Positions 35,939 through 43,316 of a stretch of DNA of 64,000 bases are shown in pieces. Source of the stretch: Clostridia bacterium (GTDB lineage Bacteria > Bacillota > Clostridia > Oscillospirales > Acutalibacteraceae). The notes under the pieces were generated by a model. The model searched no databases and was not told the DNA's origin. It worked only from the letters and a program-made list of their open reading frames with translations. The position numbers and the translations under genes are program-made. Every line of letters starts with the position of its first letter. Within the stretch, counting starts at the first letter, position 1. Where the stretch lies: NCBI GenBank assembly GCA_017521125.1, contig JAFXDV010000015.1, positions 38,505 to 102,504 on the forward strand, in the 5' to 3' direction.

Positions 35939-36433
35939 TTATTTATTAAAATCTTCTTCAATTTTTTTGTTTTTGGCTAAAACTGCATCGCTGTCGCTCT
36001 TACGCTTAGCATCAAGTTTTTCAGCTAAAGACTTGTCCTCGATACTTAGCATCTGAATAGCAAGTAAAGCGGCGTTTGCGGCACCGTTTACCGCAACAGT
36101 TGCAACAGGGATTCCCGTTGGCATCTGAACAGTTGCAAGGAGTGCATCCATTCCACCTAAATTTCCTGAACAAACAGGAATTCCGATAACAGGTATTGTG
36201 GTGTTAGCGGCAATAGCTCCTGCAAGATGAGCGGCCATTCCTGCGGCGGCGATTATTGCACCAAAGCCATTGGCTCTTGCATTCTTGCTAAACTCTGCAG
36301 ACTCATAGGGAGTGCGATGAGCAGAAAAAACGTGAACTTCAAAAGGAACATCAAATTCCTTTAAAATCTTAACACCTTTTTCTACGATTGGTAAATCACT
36401 GTCGCTACCCATAATAATAGCAATTTTTTTCAT
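35939..36433 (-). CDS. purE: N5-carboxyaminoimidazole ribonucleotide mutase / AIR carboxylase PurE
   Basis: The 164-residue protein has [44 protein letters not shown] and [14 protein letters not shown]. It makes CAIR. No purK is in the operon, and the AGMAAHLAG loop differs from the AGGAAHLPG of purK-dependent enzymes. So it may act directly on AIR and CO2 (class II type); this is inference. It is the first gene of the operon, with a ZTP riboswitch and terminator in its leader and GGAGG 6 nt before the ATG. Confidence 0.93.
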   Translation of the reverse strand: MKKIAIIMGSDSDLPIVEKGVKILKEFDVPFEVHVFSAHRTPYESAEFSKNARANGFGAIIAAAGMAAHLAGAIAANTTIPVIGIPVCSGNLGGMDALLATVQMPTGIPVATVAVNGAANAALLAIQMLSIEDKSLAEKLDAKRKSDSDAVLAKNKKIEEDFNK

Positions 36434-36444
36434 AAATTACCTCC

Positions 36445-36490
36445 AAAAAAAATTGGGCAATCCGACCCTGATTTAAGGATAGGACTGCCC
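36445..36490 (-). terminator. Attenuator terminator of the ZTP riboswitch
   Basis: On the minus strand GGGCAGTCC (36482-36490) pairs with GGATTGCCC (36454-36462), followed by AATTTTTTTT. The 5' arm overlaps the aptamer's conserved CCGTCTGGGCA, so ligand-bound aptamer and terminator are mutually exclusive. Confidence 0.85.
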
Positions 36491-36563
36491 AGACGGTCGA
36501 CATTATACGGTGTTCTTGTTCCCATGTGGTTATCCACTTTTTCCCGTCAGTCACAAGAACCCA
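36482..36563 (-). promoter_or_regulatory. ZTP (pfl) riboswitch controlling the purine operon
   Basis: The leader of purE has the two conserved parts of the ZTP/ZMP aptamer: the 5' half TTGTGACTGACGGG with an adjacent AAGTGGATAACCAC hairpin and GGGAACAAGAAC, and the 3' pseudoknot half GACCGTCTGGGCA. In this class ZMP/ZTP (which accumulate when 10-formyl-THF is short) switches on purine and folate genes. Here it would antiterminate the operon that includes both formyl-THF-using steps (purN, purH). Identification rests on these motifs and on the position. Confidence 0.88.
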
Positions 36564-36590
36564 AAAATATATAATAAATAATACACATAT

Positions 36591-36619
36591 ATTTTAATCT
36601 TTTAAGAGGAAAAAGTCAA
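36591..36619 (-). promoter_or_regulatory. Sigma-A promoter of the purine operon
   Basis: Minus-strand TTGACT (36614-36619) and TAAAAT (36591-36596) 17 bp apart, with the start expected near 36584, about 20 nt before the ZTP aptamer. The stretch 36620-36750 toward the DUF378 gene is very AT-rich and shows no further feature I can support. Confidence 0.7.
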
Positions 36620-36750
36620 GAAAAAATGACTTTACAAATTAAACAAAATAAATATGAATAATGTCGATTTTTTGTTGGAAACTTAATTTAAAAATTTTGA
36701 ATATATTTAAAAATTTGGTTAAAAATATAACTGAAAAAGGAGTTGAGAAA

Positions 36751-36948
36751 ATGTTTGATAAGATTTGTCTTGCTTTAATTATCATCGGAGCTTTAAACTG
36801 GGGTCTTGTTGGAATATTCCAATTCGACTTGGTAGCATGGCTTTTCGGAGGCACAGCCGCTATAATTAGCAGAATTGTTTACACAGTTATTGCCCTCGCA
36901 GGCATCTGGTGTATTTCATTACTGTTTAGAAGAAATCACGAAGTATAG
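36751..36948 (+). CDS. DUF378 small membrane protein
   Basis: The 65-residue protein (MFDKICLALIIIGALNWG, then GIFQFDLVAWLFGG, then a second helix IVYTVIALAGIWCISLLF) has two transmembrane segments and the NWGLVG/FDLVAWLFG signature of the DUF378 (YuzA-like) family. Function is unknown. The start at 36751 follows AAAGGAG; longer readings upstream cover AT-rich intergenic DNA. It is followed by a terminator and lies divergent from the purine operon. Confidence 0.85.
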   Translation: MFDKICLALIIIGALNWGLVGIFQFDLVAWLFGGTAAIISRIVYTVIALAGIWCISLLFRRNHEV

Positions 36949-36953
36949 GTTAG

Positions 36954-36990
36954 AAAAGCTCTTTGCAAATGTAAAGAGCTTTTCTTTTTT
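36954..36990 (+). terminator. Terminator after the DUF378 gene
   Basis: Perfect 11-bp stem AAAAGCTCTTT/AAAGAGCTTTT followed by CTTTTTT, 6 nt after the stop. Confidence 0.85.
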
Positions 36991-37039
36991 ATGAGCAGAA
37001 CCAAAGGTTCTCATCCTGCCATACCTTGTAAAAAAATAA

Positions 37040-37225
37040 AGAGACCACATCAAGTGGTCTCGTCATTTTGGCCGGGGTGGCAGGGTACTCTGCGTCGGTA
37101 ATTTTTTGACCGTTGCGAACGGTTGCCCAAAAAATTCACCTTACTCGAGACTTTGGCAGACCAAAAAGCCTATCGCGGCTTTTTGACTGCGTCGCCGAAC
37201 CTACAGTTCAAATCCTGCTTCTACT
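37040..37225. other. tRNA-derived debris with a structured insertion, downstream of tRNA-Gln
   Basis: This gene-less stretch repeats parts of the neighbouring tRNA-Gln locus: a terminator-like hairpin (GACCAC/GTGGTC, 37043-37060), then CATTTTGGCCGGGGTGGCAG matching the tRNA-Gln 3' end on the minus strand except for one base, and at the other end GAACCTACAGTTCAAATCC, T-arm-like. Between them lie two hairpins (37100-37136, AATTTTTTG/CAAAAAATT outer stem with ACCGTT/AACGGT inner stem; 37156-37190, CAAAAAGCC/GGCTTTTTG with GCAG/CTGC). The inserted part is bounded by direct repeats CTGCGTCG (37090-37097, 37187-37194). It looks like a tRNA copy interrupted by a small element and decayed. Confidence 0.6.
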
Positions 37226-37234
37226 TACAAAAAA

Positions 37235-37262
37235 TAGAGAGAACACAAAAGTGTTCTCTCTA
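37235..37262 (-). terminator. Terminator after tRNA-Gln
   Basis: Minus strand: 12-bp hairpin TAGAGAGAACAC/GTGTTCTCTCTA with a 4-nt loop then TTTTTTG, 4 nt beyond the tRNA 3' CCA. Confidence 0.85.
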
Positions 37263-37265
37263 TTT

Positions 37266-37340
37266 TGGCAGGGGTGGCAGGATTCGAACCTACGAATGAC
37301 GGAATCAAAATCCGTTGTCTTACCGCTTGACGACACCCCT
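37266..37340 (-). tRNA. tRNA-Gln (UUG)
   Basis: 75-nt tRNA on the minus strand with acceptor AGGGGTG/CACCCCT, anticodon stem ACGGA/TCCGT with loop TTTTGAT (anticodon TTG, reading CAA), T-arm GTTCGAAT and encoded GCCA. Co-transcribed after tRNA-His from one promoter. Confidence 0.95.
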
Positions 37341-37352
37341 ATATAAAAAAAG

Positions 37353-37430
<78 letters not shown>

Positions 37431-37443
37431 AAGCACGAAGATT

Positions 37444-37472
37444 ATTATATCGACAAGTTTGCATTTTGTCAA
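37444..37472 (-). promoter_or_regulatory. Sigma-A promoter of the tRNA-His/tRNA-Gln unit
   Basis: Consensus TTGACA (37467-37472) and TATAAT (37444-37449) on the minus strand, 17 bp apart, ending 14 nt before the tRNA-His 5' end. Confidence 0.88.
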
Positions 37473-37486
37473 TAGTAATTTAAAAA

Positions 37487-38101
37487 TTAATGGAAATTTT
37501 TTATCTTCGTTTTTATATTTTCAAATATTTCAACAGTTTTGAATTTTATAATATATTTATCACTATTATATGCAACATTGGCCGAATCATCCGACAAACT
37601 GTCATTTAGCCTTCCTGAACAACCTCCTACACAGACCTCAGGAAACATTACACACCACCAATTTTGGCCGTTTCCCTCGCCTACTGTAAAAACTAAAGAT
37701 TTATAGGTTCCTGCCGGTAACGTAAAATCATCATATTCTCTCGTATCAAAGAATTCGTCTTTTATCTTTAAATCTACGTTATAATTAAAGCCATTCTCAT
37801 TCACTATCTTTTGGGCGGTTTCTTTGAAATTTTCTATGTTTTCTGCGGCAATTTTTTCAGCTTCATTATAGTCTTTAATACCGTTAAAAACTTCCTTTGA
37901 GCTTTCTAAAACTGCATCTCTAATATTTAGTTTCAGAGCCTGATCCTCTGCCGTATCAGAATTGGCAATTATCCTGATTCTAATAATATTCTCGTACATT
38001 TCCTTACAGGAATTTGTAAAACTGATGTTTGAAATAAGTATCGCCGCAATAATTCCAAAAACAAGGGAAAAATTAAGCCATTTTTTTGATGTATTTTCCA
38101 T
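37487..38101 (-). CDS. spoIIR: Stage II sporulation protein R
   Basis: The 204-residue protein has an N-terminal hydrophobic export segment (LNFSLVFGIIAAILISNISF, about 9-28) and the SpoIIR core: IRIRIIANSDTAEDQALKLN, FTLPAGTYKSLVFTVGEGN, GQNWWCVMFPEVCVGGC. Made in the forespore and exported, it triggers SpoIIGA to process pro-sigma-E in the mother cell. Both partners (spoIIGA-sigE, 52262-53840) are in this window. Start at 38101 with AGGAG; a TTG 6 nt upstream is too close to the site. A sigma-F-like promoter lies upstream. Confidence 0.94.
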   Translation of the reverse strand: MENTSKKWLNFSLVFGIIAAILISNISFTNSCKEMYENIIRIRIIANSDTAEDQALKLNIRDAVLESSKEVFNGIKDYNEAEKIAAENIENFKETAQKIVNENGFNYNVDLKIKDEFFDTREYDDFTLPAGTYKSLVFTVGEGNGQNWWCVMFPEVCVGGCSGRLNDSLSDDSANVAYNSDKYIIKFKTVEIFENIKTKIKNFH

Positions 38102-38124
38102 AATCAAGTCACTCCTTTGCTTTG

Positions 38125-38153
38125 ATTATGGACAACTTTAAAAGTATTTATAC
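38125..38153 (-). promoter_or_regulatory. Candidate sigma-F promoter of spoIIR
   Basis: Minus strand: GTATA (38149-38153), 15 bp, then GTCCATAAT (38125-38133). This fits the sigma-F pattern GYATA-N15-GGNNANANT except for one base. spoIIR is a sigma-F gene in Bacillus. The -35 overlaps the ispE stop codon. Confidence 0.5.
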
Positions 38154-38993
38154 AATCTCTACGCCGACATTTTTAGATTTTGCAAATTTAGCACCGAGAC
38201 TCTTTAGTTTATCGTAGCAATTGAGTGCTTCTTTTTCGGTCTCAAAAGCGGCACAAACTGTAGGCCCTGAACCACTTAAAAAAATCTTTTTAGGGGAAAA
38301 TTCACTAAAGGGTTTTGACATTTCACTAAAATCCCAACAATATTCAAAGGCATTGAAGATATTATCATATATTTTAGTGAAATCGCCCTTTTCGATTCCG
38401 TTTATAAGACTATTTATATCCTTATCTTTTTTATATTTACACTCATCGAGACGTTTATACATTTCGCCTGTTGAACGTTTTGTGCGGTTTTTTAGCATTA
38501 CATAGTACATTGGTGGAGTGTTAAGAGGTTTTAGTTCCTCTCCTATTCCTCCCGCATATGCGGTGCCGCCAAGTAAACAAAAGGGTACATCTGCACCTAA
38601 GGTTACACCAATATCTGCAAGTTCTTTTTCCGACAAATTGGCGCCTGTTAATATGTTAAGTAGCTTTAGAGTTGCCGCCGCATCGGCACTACCTCCCGCA
38701 GTTCCTGCGGCAATAGGTATATTTTTTTCTACGTAAATGTCTAAGCCTATATTGGAATTTACCTTTTCTAAAAAAGCTTTTGCGGCTTTATATACAATGT
38801 TGTCCTGACTGTTAATGTCACTGTTTTCGCACATAACATTTATCTCATTAGTTTCGGTTTTTTTAACAGTAATTAAATCATAAAGGTCAACCGACTGCAT
38901 AATCATTTCAAGAAGATGATACCCATCACTGCGTTTGCCTAAAACGTCTAAATACAAATTTATCTTAGCATAAGCCTTTGCAGAAAGTTGCAT
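38148..38993 (-). CDS. ispE: 4-diphosphocytidyl-2-C-methyl-D-erythritol kinase
   Basis: The 281-residue GHMP kinase starts AKAYAKINLYLDVLGKRSDG, has the ATP loop PIAAGTAGGSADAAATLKLL (about 90-109) and the C-terminal KIFLSGSGPTVCAAF. It phosphorylates CDP-ME in the DXP isoprenoid pathway, consistent with dxs in this window. Transcribed toward spoIIR. Confidence 0.95.
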   Translation of the reverse strand: MQLSAKAYAKINLYLDVLGKRSDGYHLLEMIMQSVDLYDLITVKKTETNEINVMCENSDINSQDNIVYKAAKAFLEKVNSNIGLDIYVEKNIPIAAGTAGGSADAAATLKLLNILTGANLSEKELADIGVTLGADVPFCLLGGTAYAGGIGEELKPLNTPPMYYVMLKNRTKRSTGEMYKRLDECKYKKDKDINSLINGIEKGDFTKIYDNIFNAFEYCWDFSEMSKPFSEFSPKKIFLSGSGPTVCAAFETEKEALNCYDKLKSLGAKFAKSKNVGVEIV

Positions 38994-39126
38994 TTTGTCA
39001 TCTCCTTAAAAACTTAAATTCCCAAAGTGAATTATATCATTACAAGGAAAAATATTCAAGATTATGTTTACTTTTCTTAATCATTATGTTAATATCTATA
39101 TAAGTATTTTTTAGGAGTGGTAAAAA

Positions 39127-39396
39127 ATGAGAGCTGTAATTACAGTTGTTGGTAAGGATACAGTAGGAATTTTAGCTAAGGTTTCTACAAAATGCGCATC
39201 CTATAATGTTAACGTAAACGAGGTGTCTCAGACCGTTTTACAGGAAATGTTCTGTATGATTATGGTTTGTGATATTTCTAACATTTCCATAGATTTTGGC
39301 ACCTTTAGTGATGAAATGGCCAAACTCGGCGAAGAACAAGGGTTATCAATACACGCTATGCACGAAGATATTTTTAATTCGATGCACAAAATCTAA
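39127..39396 (+). CDS. ACT-domain protein (UPF0237)
   Basis: The 89-residue protein is a single ACT domain: MRAVITVVGKDTVGILAKVS at the start and VNVNEVSQTVLQEMFCMIMV in the middle. It probably binds an amino acid. It has a good AGGAGTGG site and is 17 nt upstream of the UPF0210 gene, a pair conserved in many Firmicutes. The ligand and role are not known. Confidence 0.9.
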   Translation: MRAVITVVGKDTVGILAKVSTKCASYNVNVNEVSQTVLQEMFCMIMVCDISNISIDFGTFSDEMAKLGEEQGLSIHAMHEDIFNSMHKI

Positions 39397-39413
39397 AGGT
39401 GTGGTGATAACTT

Positions 39414-40772
39414 ATGATAGATACTCGTGACATACTTGAAACTATAACTATGATTCAGGATGAAAATCTTGATATCAGAACCGTTACAATGGGAATTTCC
39501 CTTCTCGACTGCATTGATTCTAACATAGACGTTGCTTGTGACAAGGTTTATAACAAGATAGTTAAAACTGCAAAAGACCTTGTTCCTGTTTGTGAGCAGA
39601 TAGAAAAAGAACTTGGAATTCCCATTATAAACAAAAGAATTTCGGTTACTCCCATTGCAATTATTGCATCTGCTTGTAAGGATGAAAATCCTGTTAAATT
39701 CGCAATTACTCTTGAAAAGGCTGCAAGAGAGGTTGGAGTTAACTTTATCGGTGGATATTCTGCCCTTGTTCAAAAGGGTTTTGCCGGTGCAGACCGCCGA
39801 TTAATAGAAAGCATTCCTGAAGCATTGTCGGTTACCGACCACGTTTGCTCATCGGTTAACATTGGTTCCACAAAAGCCGGAATAAATATGGATGCCGTTG
39901 CTACTATGGGACATATTGTTAAGAAAACTGCAGAGATTACTGCAGACCGTGACTGTATCGGTGCTGCAAAGTTGGTTGTTTTCTGTAATGCTCCTGAAGA
40001 TAATCCATTTATGGCAGGTGCTTTTCTTGGCGTTGGAGAGCCTGACGTTGTTATCAATGTTGGCGTTTCAGGTCCAGGCGTTGTAAGAGCCGCTTTAGCA
40101 AAATCAAGCGGTCTTGATTTGACCGGTGTTGCAGAGCTTATTAAGAGAACTGCATTTAAGATTACAAGAATGGGACAATTAGTAGCTAGGGAGGCATCGA
40201 AAAGACTTGGTGTACCATTTGGTATTGTAGACCTTTCCCTCGCTCCTACCCCTGCAGTTGGCGATTCTGTAGCCCACATTTTAGAGGAAATCGGTCTTGA
40301 AAAATGCGGTGCTTGTGGTACTACCGCCGCACTTGCTATGCTTAACGATGCCGTTAAAAAGGGTGGCGTTATGGCTTCCTCTAAGGTTGGCGGTCTTTCA
40401 GGTGCATTTATCCCTGTTACCGAAGATGCCGGTATGATTGATGCGGCAACCTGTGGCGCTTTGACCATAGAAAAGCTTGAGGCTATGACAGCCGTTTGCT
40501 CGGTTGGTCTTGATATGATTAACATTCCCGGAGATACACCACCTGAGGTTATTTCTGCGATTATTGCAGACGAAGCGGCTATTGGTATGATTAACTCAAA
40601 GACCACTGCGGTTAGAGTTATTCCTGCTATTGGTAAAAAGGTTGGCGATGAGCTATCCTTCGGTGGACTACTTGGTGGAGGCCCTGTTATGAAGGTTAAC
40701 ACCTATTCTCCATTTAAATTTATTAGCCGTGGCGGACAAATCCCCGCACCAATTCAGAGTCTTAAGAACTAA
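39414..40772 (+). CDS. UPF0210 (DUF711) family protein
   Basis: A 452-residue protein of the PFL-like UPF0210 family: [73 protein letters not shown] and a glycine-rich C-terminus [13 protein letters not shown]. Crystal structures of the family resemble glycyl-radical enzyme barrels, but it has no known radical glycine and no assigned reaction. Conserved with the ACT-domain gene upstream, which may regulate it. A hairpin follows the stop. Confidence 0.88.
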   Translation: MIDTRDILETITMIQDENLDIRTVTMGISLLDCIDSNIDVACDKVYNKIVKTAKDLVPVCEQIEKELGIPIINKRISVTPIAIIASACKDENPVKFAITLEKAAREVGVNFIGGYSALVQKGFAGADRRLIESIPEALSVTDHVCSSVNIGSTKAGINMDAVATMGHIVKKTAEITADRDCIGAAKLVVFCNAPEDNPFMAGAFLGVGEPDVVINVGVSGPGVVRAALAKSSGLDLTGVAELIKRTAFKITRMGQLVAREASKRLGVPFGIVDLSLAPTPAVGDSVAHILEEIGLEKCGACGTTAALAMLNDAVKKGGVMASSKVGGLSGAFIPVTEDAGMIDAATCGALTIEKLEAMTAVCSVGLDMINIPGDTPPEVISAIIADEAAIGMINSKTTAVRVIPAIGKKVGDELSFGGLLGGGPVMKVNTYSPFKFISRGGQIPAPIQSLKN

Positions 40773-40777
40773 GAAAA

Positions 40778-40807
40778 AAATGCCGTTTGCTATTGCAAAC
40801 GGCATTT
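40778..40807 (+). terminator. Terminator-like hairpin after the UPF0210 gene
   Basis: Perfect 13-bp stem AAATGCCGTTTGC/GCAAACGGCATTT with a 4-nt loop begins 6 nt after the stop; the downstream T run is short (ATTTAT). Confidence 0.7.
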
Positions 40808-40931
40808 ATAAAACCCATCAACTCAACCTGTGGTTGCATACAGGTAAACGGTTATGTTATACACATTTTAAGAACAATGATTTATACTATAATCAGAAAG
40901 CGCTTTTGAGTAAATATTTGGAGTGATTGCT

Positions 40932-42050
40932 ATGTTAAAGATTGGCGAAAAAATAAAGGAACTGCGTAAAGCACAGGATGTAACCCAAGAAAAGTTGGCA
41001 GATTACCTTAATATCTCTTACCAAGCGGTTAGTAAATGGGAGAACGGATTGGCTCTGCCGGATATAACATTACTGCCTAAGTTAGCAAATTTCTTTGGTG
41101 TAAGTACAGACGAGTTGCTTGATTTGAAAGCAAGTGAAAATGAAATTGAATTAAGAAAATATGAAAAAGAGTACCACGAACTTGGCCGCAAAGGGAAAAT
41201 TTTAGAAAAAATTGAATTGTCACGTAAAGTACTTGATTTATATCCAAGAAACTATCAATGGATGTTAAATCTTGCCTATGGGTTAGTATCTTATGGTGCT
41301 ACAAGTGAACAACAAAAATATAGAAAAGAGCACAAGTTTGTTGAGGAAGCTATATCCTTATGTGAAAGAATATTAGAAGATTGTACGGTTGATAGTATCA
41401 GGCATAGTGCTATACAAATACTTTGCTATGAATATCCCAAAATGAACAAAAAAGAAGCGGCTATTAAGCTCGCCGAAGACATGCCGAATATGCTAATTTG
41501 TAAGGAAATGCTATTAAGCCATATTTATTCTGGAACTGAACGCTTAAAACAGGAACAAAATAATCTGAGATTTATGCTCCACTTTTGTTCGAGTATACTT
41601 TATCTAATGGCCTGTGATAAGGATCTACGGCAAGGACTAACCGTTGACCAACGTATTAAAATGCTTGATACTGCAATTAACCTCAATAAAACAATGCTTT
41701 ATGATGATGAAAATGAGAATTTATATAACAACCAACTATCATTATATTATTTAATGATAGCAAAGCTTTATTGTCAAAAAAATGAAAGTAATATGGTTAT
41801 TACAAATTTATTGCTGTCGGAAAAATGCGCAATAAACTATGATAATGTTTCTAATTTAGGAGAACAAAATTACAATTCTATTTATTTTAGTAAACTAACT
41901 TGGAATCCTCAAAACATATCAACAAACTCTGATAAAACATTATGTGAAGAATTGTTATTGAATTTAAATGATAATTGTTTTGAGTTTTTAAAGGATAGTA
42001 AAGAATTTCAAAAACTAATAAATCGATTAAAAAATAACTGTTCTAACTGA
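40932..42050 (+). CDS. XRE-family transcriptional regulator with helical repeat C-terminus
   Basis: The 372-residue protein begins with a Cro/CI helix-turn-helix: MLKIGEKIKELRKAQDVTQE and LADYLNISYQAVSKWENGLA (about 1-65). It is followed by a long helix-rich domain with TPR-like character (RKVLDLYPRNYQWMLNLAYG). Such proteins repress or activate nearby genes, sometimes in response to peptides; its target is unknown. Start at 40932 is 8 nt from GGAG; a GTG at 40923 is less likely. Flanked by terminators, it stands alone, with no obvious partner gene. It is less conserved in content than its neighbours. Confidence 0.85.
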   Translation: MLKIGEKIKELRKAQDVTQEKLADYLNISYQAVSKWENGLALPDITLLPKLANFFGVSTDELLDLKASENEIELRKYEKEYHELGRKGKILEKIELSRKVLDLYPRNYQWMLNLAYGLVSYGATSEQQKYRKEHKFVEEAISLCERILEDCTVDSIRHSAIQILCYEYPKMNKKEAAIKLAEDMPNMLICKEMLLSHIYSGTERLKQEQNNLRFMLHFCSSILYLMACDKDLRQGLTVDQRIKMLDTAINLNKTMLYDDENENLYNNQLSLYYLMIAKLYCQKNESNMVITNLLLSEKCAINYDNVSNLGEQNYNSIYFSKLTWNPQNISTNSDKTLCEELLLNLNDNCFEFLKDSKEFQKLINRLKNNCSN

Positions 42051-42057
42051 ATAAACA

Positions 42058-42092
42058 AAAAAGCTCACCTCGTTTGAGGTGAGCGTTTTTTG
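42058..42092. terminator. Bidirectional terminator between XRE gene and tyrS
   Basis: Perfect stem GCTCACCTC/GAGGTGAGC with a 4-nt loop, A run on the left and T run on the right, between two convergent genes; it also ends the nusB-tyrS operon. Confidence 0.9.
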
Positions 42093-43313
42093 TTATACTG
42101 TAAACTTATGGAATACTTTTTTGCCCTTTTTAACAACTACGCCGTTTGTGAGGGCGTCTTTTGTTATCTTCATAGCGGCATTGGTTACCTTTTCGCCGTC
42201 TACCGATACTCCGCCTTGCTGAATGAGACGTCTTCCCTCTCCGTTTGAAGAAATAAGTCCACCCTTTGACATAAGGTCTAAGAGTCCGATTTGGTCATCG
42301 GTAAGGTCGGCATCGGTAAGATTTGTTGTGGGCATATTTTCGTTATCTGCACCTGCGCCGAAAATAGCTCTAGCGGCATTTTGAGCTTTTATAGCCTCTT
42401 CTTCACCGTGAATCATCTTAGTAAGTTCGAAACCTAAGAGCTCCTTGACCTGATTTAACTGACTACCCTCATATTTTTCATATTCTTTGATTTCCTCAAG
42501 AGGAACGAAAGTAAGCATTTTCAGGCATTTAATAACGTCGGCGTCGTCAACGTTTCTCCAATACTGATAGAAATCATAAGGAGAGGTTTTATTTGCATCA
42601 AGCCATACGGCATTACCTGCGGTTTTGCCCATCTTTTTGCCCTGAGAATCGGTAAGAAGAGTAATTGTCATAGCGTGAGCATCCTTGCCGAGTTTACGGC
42701 GAATAAGCTCGGTACCGCCAAGCATATTAGACCACTGGTCATCTCCACCAAACTGCATGTTACATCCATATTCTTTGAAAAGATAATAGAAGTCATAGGA
42801 CTGCATAATCATATAATTGAACTCTAAGAAAGAAAGTCCCTTTTCCATTCTTTGCTTGTAGCACTCGGCTCTGAGCATATTATTTACCGAGAAGCATGCG
42901 CCAACCTCACGAAGCATATCAACGTAATTGAGTTTTAAAAGCCAATCTGCGTTATTTATCATTTGTGCTTTACCATCGGAGAAATCAATGAAATTCTCCA
43001 TCTGTCTTTTAAAGCATTCTGCGTTGTAATCAATGTCTTCCTTGGTAAGCATTTTACGCATATCGGTTCTGCCTGAGGGGTCACCAATCATAGTAGTACC
43101 GCCGCCTATTAAGGCAATAGGCTTATTGCCGCCCATCTGAAGACGTTTCATAAGTGATAATGCCATAAAGTGACCTGCGGTCAGACTATCTGCAGTACAG
43201 TCAAAGCCAATATAAAATGTGGCTTTACCGTTGTTTATCATATTTTTAATTTCTTCCTCGTTTGTGACCTGTGCTATAAGGCCTCTTTCAACAAGTTCTT
43301 CGTAAAGTGTCAT
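42093..43313 (-). CDS. tyrS: Tyrosyl-tRNA synthetase
   Basis: The 406-residue class I synthetase has TADSLTAGHFMALSLM (HIGH-like motif), GGDDQWSNMLGGTELIRR, KMGKTAGNAVWLD (KMSKS-like) and a C-terminal S4 domain (RRLIQQGGVSVDGEKV). It charges tRNA-Tyr. It is last in the operon, only 3 nt after recN, so it has no room for its own leader such as a T-box. Confidence 0.96.
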   Translation of the reverse strand: MTLYEELVERGLIAQVTNEEEIKNMINNGKATFYIGFDCTADSLTAGHFMALSLMKRLQMGGNKPIALIGGGTTMIGDPSGRTDMRKMLTKEDIDYNAECFKRQMENFIDFSDGKAQMINNADWLLKLNYVDMLREVGACFSVNNMLRAECYKQRMEKGLSFLEFNYMIMQSYDFYYLFKEYGCNMQFGGDDQWSNMLGGTELIRRKLGKDAHAMTITLLTDSQGKKMGKTAGNAVWLDANKTSPYDFYQYWRNVDDADVIKCLKMLTFVPLEEIKEYEKYEGSQLNQVKELLGFELTKMIHGEEEAIKAQNAARAIFGAGADNENMPTTNLTDADLTDDQIGLLDLMSKGGLISSNGEGRRLIQQGGVSVDGEKVTNAAMKITKDALTNGVVVKKGKKVFHKFTV

Positions 43314-43316
43314 TTG

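Noticed and set aside
39770..40702. 310-codon open frame on the minus strand
   Set aside because: It is fully antisense to the UPF0210 gene, is rich in Pro/Ser/Ala of low complexity and has no ribosome binding site or family similarity.
40729..40926. 65-codon frame between the UPF0210 and XRE genes
   Set aside because: It starts inside the UPF0210 gene, passes through the terminator hairpin and shows no coding character.
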